Shown: piece after piece, positions 51,642 to 60,280 of the stretch
Layout of the letters: each line of letters starts with the position of its first letter
How positions within the stretch are numbered: the stretch's first letter is position 1
NCBI RefSeq assembly: GCF_006494655.1
Contig: NZ_VHIM01000006.1
Location: 62,001-126,000 of the forward strand
From: Arthrobacter agilis
GTDB taxonomy: Bacteria > Actinomycetota > Actinomycetes > Actinomycetales > Micrococcaceae
Length of the DNA: 64,000 nucleotides
Direction: 5' to 3'
Program-made: the position numbers and the translations under genes
Notes under the pieces: model-generated
Told to the model about the DNA's origin: nothing
Database searches by the model: none
What the model saw: the letters and a program-made list of their open reading frames with translations, nothing else

Positions 51642-54600
51642 GTGTTCCGTCTGGCCCAGCTCTCCCTCGGCAACCGTGCGCTCATCGCGTTGATCACCAT
51701 CCTCGCGTCGGTGTTCGGCGTGATCACGCTCGGTTCGCTCAAACAGGAGCTCATCCCGTCCCTCGAGTTCCCGCAGATCACGGTGCTGTCCACCGTGCCG
51801 GGCGCCTCGCCGAACTACCTCGACCAGCAGGTGAGCGAACCGCTCGAAGCGGCGCTGAGCGGCGTCGAGGGCCTCGACTCGTCGACGAGCACCTCACGGA
51901 CGGGCGTCTCGACCATCAGTCTCGTGTTCGCTTACGGGACCGATCTGGACCGTGCCAGGGCGCAGGTGGACCGCGCGATCTCGACCGTGCGTCCGTCGCT
52001 GCCGGAGGACGTCGAGCCGCAGGCGCTGGCCGGCAGTATCAGCGACCTGCCGATCGTCTTCATGGCGGTGTCCTCCGATCGCTCGCTCAGCGAACTGAAT
52101 GGCGAGCTGACCCGGCTGACCGTGCCCCGGCTCCAGAAGATCGACGGCGTGCGCACGGCCGATGTCTCGGGCGGGACCCGGCAGCACGTGGCGATCCTCC
52201 CCCGCGACGGCGCCCTCCGGGCCGCGGGGCTGACCATCGCGGACCTGACGAGCACGCTGGAGGACAACGGGTCCCTGCTGCCCGTCGGCACTCTCGAGGA
52301 GGACCCCCGAGCGCTCACCATCGAGGCGGGCAGCCGCATCGGCTCGCTCGAGGACATCGAGGCGCTCCCGGTCCTCGCCGCGGACGGCCCTGCCGAGAAC
52401 GCCACCGGTCCCGCGGCCACGATCGGTGACCTCGCCGACGTGAGTCTCACCGATGACGAGCCGACCTCTGTCACGCGCACCAACGGCGTCGAGACCCTGG
52501 CGCTCACGGTCACGAAGGTGCCCGACGGCGACACCGTCGAGATCTCCCAGCAGATCGTCGGGCTCGTGCCCGAGCTCGAGGCCGAACTCGGCGACGCGGC
52601 CGACATCACCGTGATCTTCGACCAGGCGCCCTTCATCGAGCGCAGTATCGACGACCTCACCACCGAGGGCATTCTCGGTCTCGGCTTCGCCGTCCTCATC
52701 ATCCTGATCTTCCTGCTCTCGGTGCGTTCGACGCTCGTGACCGCCATCTCCATCCCGCTCTCCCTGCTCATCACGTTCATCGGGCTCTACGCCGCGGGGT
52801 ACTCCCTGAACCTGCTGACGCTCGGCGCCCTGACGATCGCGATCGGGCGGGTTGTCGACGATTCGATCGTGGTGATCGAGAACATCAAGCGCCATCTGGG
52901 CTACGGGGAGGAGAAGCGCGAGGCGATCCTCACGGCCGTGCGCGAGGTCGCGGGTGCCATCACGGCCTCGACGCTCACCACGGTGGCGGTGTTCGCCCCG
53001 ATCGCCTTCGTCGGCGGTCTCGCGGGCGAGCTGTTCCGGCCGTTCGCCGTGACCACGGGGATAGCACTCCTCGCATCGCTCGCGGTCTCCCTGACCATCG
53101 TCCCGGTACTCGCCTTCTGGTTCCTGCCGCGCACCGCACCGGCAGGCCGGAGCGGCGCCCGCCACGCAGCGGCGACCGAGGGCGAGGCCACGGGCGCCGC
53201 AGCCGCCTCAGCCGTCCCGGAGCGCGCCTCGTTCCTGCAGCGCGGCTACCTGCCCATCCTCTCCGGCACCCAGCGGCACCCGGTGATCACCCTCATCAGC
53301 GGGGTGATCGTCCTCGGTGCCACCGCTGCCATGGTGCCGTTCCTGCCGACGAACCTCCTCAGCGGCTCCGGCCAGAACAGCTTCTCGCTCACCCAGACCC
53401 TTGCACCGGGCTCCAGCCTCGCCACGACCACGGAGGCCGCAGCCCGGACCGAGGAGATCCTTGCCGCAACTCCGGAAGTGCGCGACATCCAACTCACCGT
53501 CGGGAACGCGGAGGGCGGCTTCGCCGCCCAGTTCTCCGGCGGCGCATCCGTGGCGACGTTCACCGTCACCACGGACGAGGAGGCCGACCAGGAAGCACTC
53601 CAGGCGTCGGTCCGCGACTACCTCGAGGACCTCACTGACGCGGGAACCTTCTCGCTCTCGAGCCAGCAGGGCGGGTTCGGCACGTCCAGCACCATCGACG
53701 TCGACATCACGGCGCCCGTGGCGGAGGACCTGGAAGCGGCGAATGCGGCCGTGCTGGAGGGCATGGCCGGGCTCGACGGCGCCGGCGAGGTCACGAGCAA
53801 CCTGTCCTCGGCCCAACCACAGGTACAGATCGACGTCGACCGCTCGGCGGCGGTCGCCGCCGGTCTCACGGAGGGCCAGATCGCCGGTCTCCTCGGAGGA
53901 AGCATCAGTCCCGTGCCCGCCGGCTCGGTCCGCTTCGACGCGCAGGACTACCCGGTCCTCATCGGCGAGGGAACGCCGATCACGAGCCTCGGACAACTTC
54001 GTGACCTGCGGGTCCCGACGGCGGAGGGTCCCGTCCCGCTCACCGATGTCGCATCGGTCCAGGAAGTCCAGGTACCTCTCTCGGTGACCAGTTCGAACGG
54101 TCAGCGGACCGCCCGCGTCTCCATCACGCCGTCGGGCGACGACCTCGGGACCCTGACGACGGCGGTGAACGAGCGGCTCGAGGGCATCGACCTTCCGGCT
54201 AGCGCCACCGCGACCGTGGGCGGCGCGTCCAGTCAGCAGGCCGAGTCATTCGACCAGCTCTTCCTGGCACTGTGGGCAGCCGTCGCGATCGTCTACGTCA
54301 TCATGGTCGCGACGTTCAAGAGTCTCGTGCAGCCCCTGATCCTGCTCGTGTCCATCCCGTTCGCGGCCACCGGAGCCATCGCCCTGCTGCTGATCACCGG
54401 CATCCCCCTCGGGCTGCCGTCCCTCATCGGGATGCTGATGCTGGTGGGCATCGTGGTGACCAACGCGATCGTCCTGATCGACCTCATCAACCAGTACCGC
54501 CTCCCGCGGGACGGCGTACCCGGCCTACGCGTCGCAGAAGCCATCCGCGAGGGCGCGCGCCGGCGACTCCGGCCGATCCTCATGACCGCTCTCGCGACGA

Positions 54601-54812
54601 TCTTCGCCCTGACGCCGATGGCCCTCGGACTCACCGGGGAGGGTGGCTTCATCTCCCAGCCACTGGCCGTCGTCGTGATCGGCGGGCTCGTGTCCTCCAC
54701 GGCGCTCACGCTGGTCCTCGTCCCCGTTCTCTACCACCTCGTCGAGGGTCGACGCGAGGATCGCGCCCTGCGGCGGGTCGGCGCCACAGCGACGGACAGC
54801 CGCACCCGCTAG
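51642..54812 (+). CDS. RND family efflux transporter (AcrB/SwrC-like)
   Basis: 1056 residues from GTG 51642. LAQLSLGNRALIALITILASVFG is the first membrane helix; two large loops and twelve spans follow. The proton relay motif GRVVDDSIVVIENI in TM4 carries the conserved Asp pair, and TM10-12 show LIGMLMLVGIVVTNAIVLID. This is the HAE1-type permease as found in Gram-positive SwrC. Probably exports drugs, surfactants or lipids. A MarR gene starts 70 bp downstream and may sense substrates. Confidence 0.93.
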   Translation: MFRLAQLSLGNRALIALITILASVFGVITLGSLKQELIPSLEFPQITVLSTVPGASPNYLDQQVSEPLEAALSGVEGLDSSTSTSRTGVSTISLVFAYGTDLDRARAQVDRAISTVRPSLPEDVEPQALAGSISDLPIVFMAVSSDRSLSELNGELTRLTVPRLQKIDGVRTADVSGGTRQHVAILPRDGALRAAGLTIADLTSTLEDNGSLLPVGTLEEDPRALTIEAGSRIGSLEDIEALPVLAADGPAENATGPAATIGDLADVSLTDDEPTSVTRTNGVETLALTVTKVPDGDTVEISQQIVGLVPELEAELGDAADITVIFDQAPFIERSIDDLTTEGILGLGFAVLIILIFLLSVRSTLVTAISIPLSLLITFIGLYAAGYSLNLLTLGALTIAIGRVVDDSIVVIENIKRHLGYGEEKREAILTAVREVAGAITASTLTTVAVFAPIAFVGGLAGELFRPFAVTTGIALLASLAVSLTIVPVLAFWFLPRTAPAGRSGARHAAATEGEATGAAAASAVPERASFLQRGYLPILSGTQRHPVITLISGVIVLGATAAMVPFLPTNLLSGSGQNSFSLTQTLAPGSSLATTTEAAARTEEILAATPEVRDIQLTVGNAEGGFAAQFSGGASVATFTVTTDEEADQEALQASVRDYLEDLTDAGTFSLSSQQGGFGTSSTIDVDITAPVAEDLEAANAAVLEGMAGLDGAGEVTSNLSSAQPQVQIDVDRSAAVAAGLTEGQIAGLLGGSISPVPAGSVRFDAQDYPVLIGEGTPITSLGQLRDLRVPTAEGPVPLTDVASVQEVQVPLSVTSSNGQRTARVSITPSGDDLGTLTTAVNERLEGIDLPASATATVGGASSQQAESFDQLFLALWAAVAIVYVIMVATFKSLVQPLILLVSIPFAATGAIALLLITGIPLGLPSLIGMLMLVGIVVTNAIVLIDLINQYRLPRDGVPGLRVAEAIREGARRRLRPILMTALATIFALTPMALGLTGEGGFISQPLAVVVIGGLVSSTALTLVLVPVLYHLVEGRREDRALRRVGATATDSRTR

Positions 54813-54823
54813 CCGCGACGTCG

Positions 54824-54846
54824 TACAATAGATGCAAATGCATCTA
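54824..54846 (+). promoter_or_regulatory. marR promoter -10 with palindromic operator
   Basis: TACAAT (54824-54829) is a good -10, immediately followed by TAGATGCA-AA-TGCATCTA (54829-54846), a perfect 8-bp inverted repeat. The repeat covers the transcription start, the classical site for autorepression by the MarR protein encoded next. Confidence 0.75.
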
Positions 54847-54882
54847 CATGCCGAGCTGATCGGCAGAAGGCCAGGGCACATC

Positions 54883-55383
54883 ATGGCTGAGCAGCCAGTC
54901 GCCGCGACGGCGCAGGAAACGCCGGGTGGGGAGAGCCGACCGCTCCCCTCGGTGCGCCAATCGTCCGAGACCTGGGAGTCCCTCTTCCGCGCCCAGGTCG
55001 GCGTCATGCGGCGTATCCGCCAGGATCCCGTCTTCCGGGAGCTCCCCATCGGTGAGTACGACGTCCTGTTCAACCTCAGCCGCTGCCCGACGGGGTGGAC
55101 GAGACTGAACGAGCTCAACCACCACCTGCTCATCAGCCAGCCCAGTCTGAGCCGCATGGTGGACCGCCTGGAGGCGAAGAACCTCCTGGTGAAGCGACCG
55201 GCCCGGAACGATCAGCGCGGCGTCGAACTGGCGCTGACCGAGGAGGGCCGGGCTCTGCAGCGGCAGATCGGCTCCAGCCACGTCCACAGGATCCAGGACG
55301 TCCTCGCGCCCGTCCTCGATCCTGACGAGATGGACCAGCTGAAGGCGCTCACGGACAAGATCAACGCCTTTTTGGATTCCTGA
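54883..55383 (+). CDS. MarR family transcriptional regulator
   Basis: 166 residues from ATG 54883; in-frame ATGs at 54832 and 54838 fall inside the operator and are rejected. Winged-helix core: GEYDVLFNLSRCPTGWTRLNELNHHLLISQPSLSRMVDRLEAKNLLVKRPA with wing DQRGVELALTEEG. Likely represses itself through the adjacent palindrome and perhaps the efflux pump or other genes. Confidence 0.9.
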   Translation: MAEQPVAATAQETPGGESRPLPSVRQSSETWESLFRAQVGVMRRIRQDPVFRELPIGEYDVLFNLSRCPTGWTRLNELNHHLLISQPSLSRMVDRLEAKNLLVKRPARNDQRGVELALTEEGRALQRQIGSSHVHRIQDVLAPVLDPDEMDQLKALTDKINAFLDS

Positions 55384-55438
55384 CCCGTGGCCCGCTGTCC
55401 CGGATCCCACCGCGGACGGCCGGGAGCCGGCAGGAGGA

Positions 55439-56239
55439 TCAGTGCAGGGTCAGGTCCCCGCCGCGCTCGAACGGCAGTGAGTCCACCGTCGCCGTCACGG
55501 ACAGGTTCGTGAGGGTGAGCTGTCCGCCTACCGTGGACAGGAAGGACGTGTCCGTCGCGTCCCGCCCCGTGGCGATCCTCAGCATGGAGGATCTGGGGGC
55601 GAGTCCCGTGGCATCCAGCAGCAGCCATGCGCCGTCGACCCACGCCTCCACGACGGCATGGAAGTCCATCGGGCTGAGACCCGGCGCATACACGGACACG
55701 AGCCTGGCCGGCACGTCACGGGCACGCAGCAGGGCGATCACGAGGTGCGCATAGTCGCGGCACACACCCCTGCGTGACAGGAGCGTATCGACGGCGCCGT
55801 CCGTGAACCGCGAGGACCCGGACACGTAGGAGAGTTCGGCCGCCACCCAGTCGCGCACGGCCCGGGCGAGATCCGCTCCTGTGAGGTCCGGGAACTGCGC
55901 GTAGGCGGTCGGGAGGATCCGGTCGGATTCGCAGTAGCGGCTCGGCCGCACGTACCGCACCAGATCAAGGGGGTCCCCGGGTGCCGGAGCCGCCGCTCCC
56001 GTCACCGTGGCGTGGTACCGGATCTCCAGGCGGGCGGCATCCTCGGTGGTGAGGAAATGCAGACGCGTCCCGTCGCGGTCCTGCCGTTCCTCGACGGTGA
56101 CCCGCCGGCCGTCGACGAGCACGCTCAGATCCTCGACGACGGCCTCGTACCCCTGCGGGTCGGCGACGGCCACCGAGAGCACCACCTCCGTGCCGGCTGT
56201 GGTCGTTGCTCCGAGTTCGGCGGAAACAGTGCGCTGCAT
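55439..56239 (-). CDS. Transglutaminase-like domain protein
   Basis: 266 residues from ATG 56239. N-terminal beta domain (to about 110), then the transglutaminase-like core with catalytic Cys in RRGVCRDYAHL, His in FHAVVEAWV and Asp in LLLDATG. No signal peptide, so it is cytoplasmic. Family members act as proteases or cross-linkers; substrate unknown. The open frame continues upstream to 57505 but that part is the complement of the dehydrogenase gene and is not coding. Confidence 0.87.
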   Translation of the reverse strand: MQRTVSAELGATTTAGTEVVLSVAVADPQGYEAVVEDLSVLVDGRRVTVEERQDRDGTRLHFLTTEDAARLEIRYHATVTGAAAPAPGDPLDLVRYVRPSRYCESDRILPTAYAQFPDLTGADLARAVRDWVAAELSYVSGSSRFTDGAVDTLLSRRGVCRDYAHLVIALLRARDVPARLVSVYAPGLSPMDFHAVVEAWVDGAWLLLDATGLAPRSSMLRIATGRDATDTSFLSTVGGQLTLTNLSVTATVDSLPFERGGDLTLH

Positions 56240-56362
56240 GATTCGTTGCTCCGGATAGTCGGTTGGTTCGTCCCCAACTCTATGCTGGTGCGTGGGCTCC
56301 GATCGTCGACGCCGGCGGGTACCGACCGGGCGGCAGGACGCACCAGCACGAGAGGACATGCC

Positions 56363-57289
56363 ATGAGTGACTTCACCGCGGACTCGATCGGCGACCAGAC
56401 GGGTAGGCGCGTGGTCATCACGGGAGCCAACAGCGGGCTCGGCCTGCAGACCGCCGTCGCGCTGGCCAGGAAGGGGGCACACGTGGTGCTCGCCTGCCGG
56501 CACGAGCAGCGGGGACGTGACGCCGAGCAGAAGGTCCGCTCGCTCTCCGGCAGCACCGAGGTGAAGATGCGGGTGCTGGACCTGGCGAGTCTGGCATCCG
56601 TCCGCGCGTTCGCGGCGACCGTCGTCGAGCCGCTCCACCTGCTCATCAACAACGCCGGGATCATGGCGACACCCAAGGGGACGACCGATGACGGGTTCGA
56701 ACTGCAGTTCGGCACCAACCACCTCGGTCACTTCGCGCTCACCGGGCTGTTGCTGCCGAACCTCCGCGACGCGGGCACTGCCCGGGTGGTGACGCTCTCG
56801 AGCCTGGCGCACAAGCGGGGCCGCATCGATTTCTCGGATCTGCAGTCCGAGCGCGGCTACCGGCGATGGAGTGCGTACGGGCAGAGCAAGATCGCGAACC
56901 TCTACTTCATGGTGGAGCTCGACCGGCGTGCGCGTGCTGCCGGCTGGGACCTCACCTCCGTCGCGGCCCACCCCGGCCTGGCCAACACGAACCTGACCGC
57001 CGGCATGAAGGCCCCTGCCGTGCTGGACGTCTTCGCGGGGTTCCTGCGATTCATGGGGCAGTCCGATGCCGCCGGTGCCCTGCCGACGCTCTATGCTGCG
57101 ACGGCTCCGGACGTCTCGGGCGGTGACCACTACGGTCCTTCCGGTCCTGGCGAGACGCGCGGGGCACCACGTCTCGTGGCGCCCGTGCCACGGGTCCTGG
57201 ACCGCGACGTCGCGACGCGGCTGTGGAACCGCAGCGCCGAGCTCACCGGCCTGGACTTCGGTGAGCTGCAGCAGGCGCGTGCGTCCTAG
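56363..57289 (+). CDS. Short-chain dehydrogenase/reductase
   Basis: 308 residues from ATG 56363 with AGAGGA upstream. NAD(P)-binding TGANSGLGLQ at residues 20-29, NNAGIM, LSSLAH, and the catalytic YGQSK with Ser upstream. Extended by a C-terminal helix. Resembles the retinol-dehydrogenase-like SDR subgroup of actinobacteria. Substrate unknown. Divergent from the transglutaminase gene. Confidence 0.92.
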   Translation: MSDFTADSIGDQTGRRVVITGANSGLGLQTAVALARKGAHVVLACRHEQRGRDAEQKVRSLSGSTEVKMRVLDLASLASVRAFAATVVEPLHLLINNAGIMATPKGTTDDGFELQFGTNHLGHFALTGLLLPNLRDAGTARVVTLSSLAHKRGRIDFSDLQSERGYRRWSAYGQSKIANLYFMVELDRRARAAGWDLTSVAAHPGLANTNLTAGMKAPAVLDVFAGFLRFMGQSDAAGALPTLYAATAPDVSGGDHYGPSGPGETRGAPRLVAPVPRVLDRDVATRLWNRSAELTGLDFGELQQARAS

Positions 57290-58080
57290 CCCTCGGGGGA
57301 CGGAGCGATGCGGACCGAACTGATCATCTCGCGGATCGTCGCGAACTCCGGCGTCTTGTAGTACTCCTCCGCCTCGCCGATGGTGCCGAAGGTGACGGTC
57401 TGCGGGCCGGTGTTGGCCGGTGCCTTCGGGGCGAGGACCTCGAGGTCGCCGAAGCTGACCCTGCCCAGTTCCTCGTTGCCCTGGACGGTGTTCGACAGCG
57501 AGCATGCCAGGCCCTCCGGGCCACCCACCTGATCCGTGATGCCGTAGGCGCCGAAGAACCGGAATCCCGTGATGAGCCGGACGACGAAGCGTGGCTCGAT
57601 ACCGTCGTCGGCTGCGGGCTGATCGGTCAGCACCAGCGGTTCGCTGCCGATGACGGCGTAGGGCGTGAGGTCGACCTCGGGGCAGGGCTCATCCGCTGTG
57701 AGGATCCCGGTGTGCAGCTCGGCGGTGGTCACGCCGTCGGGGGTGCGGACCGCATAGTGCAGGGAATCCGGAGCATAGGCACCGGGCTGCGTCTCCAGGG
57801 GCTGGACCACCCACTCCTGCGGCAGTTCGAAACTGACGAGGCGTCCCGGGTCCGTGAAGACCTTCCAGCCGTCGCGTGCTTCGCGGAGCGGGGCGACCGT
57901 CGGGTCATCGCCCGGTTCGGCGGTGGGTGACTGCCCTGCCGGACGCGGTGCCGAGGGCGCGGCGTCGCCGCCGCCGTCGGTCACCGTGCAGGAGGTCAGG
58001 AGCAGCAAGGCGACGACTGCCGCCGTGATCGCGGCCGGCACCCGCGGCAGCCCGCGGGACCCCGGAGCGGATCGTGTCAT
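57286..58080 (-). CDS. Secreted lipoprotein, unknown function
   Basis: 264 residues. Signal peptide with a hydrophobic AAITAAVVALLLL core and lipobox LTSC, then a Gly/Pro-rich linker and a strand-rich domain (RLVSFELPQEWVVQPL). No catalytic motif. Lipid anchored on the outer face of the membrane. Ends overlapping the dehydrogenase stop on the other strand by 4 bp. Confidence 0.8.
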   Translation of the reverse strand: MTRSAPGSRGLPRVPAAITAAVVALLLLTSCTVTDGGGDAAPSAPRPAGQSPTAEPGDDPTVAPLREARDGWKVFTDPGRLVSFELPQEWVVQPLETQPGAYAPDSLHYAVRTPDGVTTAELHTGILTADEPCPEVDLTPYAVIGSEPLVLTDQPAADDGIEPRFVVRLITGFRFFGAYGITDQVGGPEGLACSLSNTVQGNEELGRVSFGDLEVLAPKAPANTGPQTVTFGTIGEAEEYYKTPEFATIREMISSVRIAPSPEG

Positions 58081-58116
58081 GGTGTTCCTCCCGTCGCGCC
58101 TTTCGGTGCTGTCAGT

Positions 58117-59307
58117 CTAGGCATCCGTAAGGGTGGTTCCGCGGGGGGCCACGCCGAGTCCACGGACAGCCCGCACCGAGGAGACCACGGCGTCGGCGAC
58201 CGCCGCCAGGTCGCCGGAACGCACGTCCCGCGTCCAGGAGAGCCGGACGGCGCTCAGCGCGGTCTCCGCGTCGAGGCCGAGGGCCAGCAGGACGGCCGAG
58301 GGCTCGGAGGACCCCGCCGCGCAAGCGGACCCGCTGGAGCAGACGATCCCGCGACGTTCGAGTTCGAGCAGCACGGCCTCGCCGCTCACGCCCGGGAAGC
58401 AGAAGGACATGAGGTTCGGCAGCCTCGTCCCCGAGTGCCCTGACTGACCGGTGTGCCCGGTGACGACGGCCTCCGGCAACCCGTCGAGGACGCCTGCGGC
58501 GAGCGCGTCCCATCCCCGCCCCGCCTCGTCCGCGGCCTCCGGCAGAGCCGCCCGGGCCAGTTCCAGTGCGCGCGCCAGCCCCACCGCACCCGCCACGTTC
58601 TCGGTCCCCGACCTGCGCCCGCGCTCCTGTCCCCCACCGTGCAGGACCGCTTCGCAGGGTGTGCCGGCCCGGAGGTAGAGTGCTCCGATCCCCTTCGGCG
58701 TCCCGAGCTTGTGCCCCGAGATGCTGAGCGCGGTGAGCCCCAGCCGGTCGACGTCCAGGCTGCACCATCCGGCCGCCTGGACGGCGTCGGTATGGAAGGG
58801 GACGCCGCTCCGTCGGCAGACCTCCGCGAGAGCGGCGACGTCCTGCACCGTACCGACCTCGTTGTTCGCGTACATGACCGTGCAGAGCGTGGTGTCCCGT
58901 TCCAGGACCGCCGCGACCGCCTCGGGTGTGACGACTCCGGCCGGGGTCACCGGGACCGCCGTGATCCGGAATCCGTGGAACTCCCGCAGATAGGCCAGCA
59001 CCTCGGTCACGGCCGGATGCTCGATCGTGCTGGTCACGATGTGGCGGCCGCGGGGACGTGCCAGCGCCATCCCCTTCAGCGCGAGGTTGTTCGCCTCGGT
59101 GCCGCCGGAGGTGAAGATGATCTCCCCCGGGCGGCAGCCGAGCAGGGATGCGATGCGGCGGCGCGCGTCCTCGAATGCACGCGCCGCCGCTTCACCGATC
59201 GCGTGGTGGCTGGAGGGGTTGCCGAACGTCGAGGTGAGGATCGGCCACATCTCCTCGAGGACCTCACGCCGCACGGGGGCGGTGGCAGCGGCATCAAGAT
59301 AGATCAT
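58117..59307 (-). CDS. Cysteine desulfurase (NifS/IscS family)
   Basis: 396 residues. MIYLDAAATAPVRREVLEEM opening, pyridoxal phosphate Lys200 in SISGHKLGTPKG, and active-site Cys in SSGSACAAG (Cys329). Releases sulfur from cysteine. Position as last gene of nadA-nadB-nadC suggests it supplies sulfur for the [4Fe-4S] cluster of quinolinate synthase, as in Bacillus where a NifS protein is encoded with nadABC. Start ATG 59307 overlaps nadC by 14 bp. Confidence 0.93.
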   Translation of the reverse strand: MIYLDAAATAPVRREVLEEMWPILTSTFGNPSSHHAIGEAAARAFEDARRRIASLLGCRPGEIIFTSGGTEANNLALKGMALARPRGRHIVTSTIEHPAVTEVLAYLREFHGFRITAVPVTPAGVVTPEAVAAVLERDTTLCTVMYANNEVGTVQDVAALAEVCRRSGVPFHTDAVQAAGWCSLDVDRLGLTALSISGHKLGTPKGIGALYLRAGTPCEAVLHGGGQERGRRSGTENVAGAVGLARALELARAALPEAADEAGRGWDALAAGVLDGLPEAVVTGHTGQSGHSGTRLPNLMSFCFPGVSGEAVLLELERRGIVCSSGSACAAGSSEPSAVLLALGLDAETALSAVRLSWTRDVRSGDLAAVADAVVSSVRAVRGLGVAPRGTTLTDA

Positions 59308-60280
59308 GCGTGGCTCCCCCGCCCTCGGCCCCGCGGGGCGGCACGTCGAGGCCGAGATCGAGGGACCGGACGCTGTGGGTCAGGGCGCCCGCGGAGATGA
59401 CATCGACGCCGGTGGCAGCGATCGCGGCGATCGTGTCGAGGCGGACGTTCCCGCTGGCCTCGACGATCGCCCTGCCGTCGATGCGCCGCACACCCTCCCG
59501 GAGGTCGTCCAGCGAGAAGTTGTCGAGCATCACGGTATCCACACCGGCAGCCAGGACCGCCTCGATCTGGTCGAGGCGGTCCACCTCCACCTCGAGGTGG
59601 ACGGTGTGCGGCAGGCGCGCGCGGGCCGCACGCAGGGCGGCCGTGAGTGCCTCGGGCCCGTCGACGGAGAGCAGGGCCAGGTGGTTGTCCTTGACCATCA
59701 CGGCGTCCGACAGGCTCGAGCGGTGGTTCGCGCCGCCTCCGCACCGCACGGCCCAACGCTCCAGCACCCGCAGGCCGGGGGTGGTCTTGCGGGTGTCGGC
59801 CACGCGTGCCCCCGTCCCCTCGACCTCGCGCACGAACGCCTGCGTCATGGCCGCGATCCCGCTGAGCCGCTGCAGGATGTTGAGCGCGGTGCGCTCGGCC
59901 GTGAGGATGCCCGCTGCCGGGCCGGCGAGTTCGGCCAGGACGTCCCCCGCGGTGAAGGAGGCGCCGTCGGCCAGCGGGAAGCGGACACTGATGCGCGGGT
60001 CCGTCAGGCGCATGGCGGCCTCGACCGCCGGGGTACCGCAGAGCACGCCGGACTCCCGGGCCGTGATGGTCGCGGCTGCGCGGAGGTCCGGGCCGATGAG
60101 CGCCTGGCACGTGAGGTCGCCCCACGGAGCATCCTCGGCGAGCGCCGCGGACACGATGGCATCGATCAGGTGCTGGGGTGGGCGGGAGCGGACGGCCACG
60201 TCCATCCGCTCCGCGACGGGACCCGCTGTGCCGGCTGGCTGCTGCGGGAGACCGGCCGGGGGGCTGGCTGGGTACGTCAT
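59294..60280 (-). CDS. nadC: Nicotinate-nucleotide pyrophosphorylase (carboxylating)
   Basis: 328 residues from ATG 60280. Family motifs: ALAEDAPWGDLT, ADTRKTTPGLRVLERWAV and GVDTVMLDNFSLDDL, with EASGNVRLDTIAAIAATGVDVISAGALTHS at the end. Converts quinolinate plus PRPP to nicotinate mononucleotide. N-terminus is about 30 residues longer than usual. Four-base overlap with nadB. Confidence 0.95.
   Translation of the reverse strand: MTYPASPPAGLPQQPAGTAGPVAERMDVAVRSRPPQHLIDAIVSAALAEDAPWGDLTCQALIGPDLRAAATITARESGVLCGTPAVEAAMRLTDPRISVRFPLADGASFTAGDVLAELAGPAAGILTAERTALNILQRLSGIAAMTQAFVREVEGTGARVADTRKTTPGLRVLERWAVRCGGGANHRSSLSDAVMVKDNHLALLSVDGPEALTAALRAARARLPHTVHLEVEVDRLDQIEAVLAAGVDTVMLDNFSLDDLREGVRRIDGRAIVEASGNVRLDTIAAIAATGVDVISAGALTHSVRSLDLGLDVPPRGAEGGGATHDLS

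Noticed and set aside
56240-57505. Upstream extension of the transglutaminase frame
   Set aside because: Lies antisense to the dehydrogenase gene; the family domain begins at 56239.
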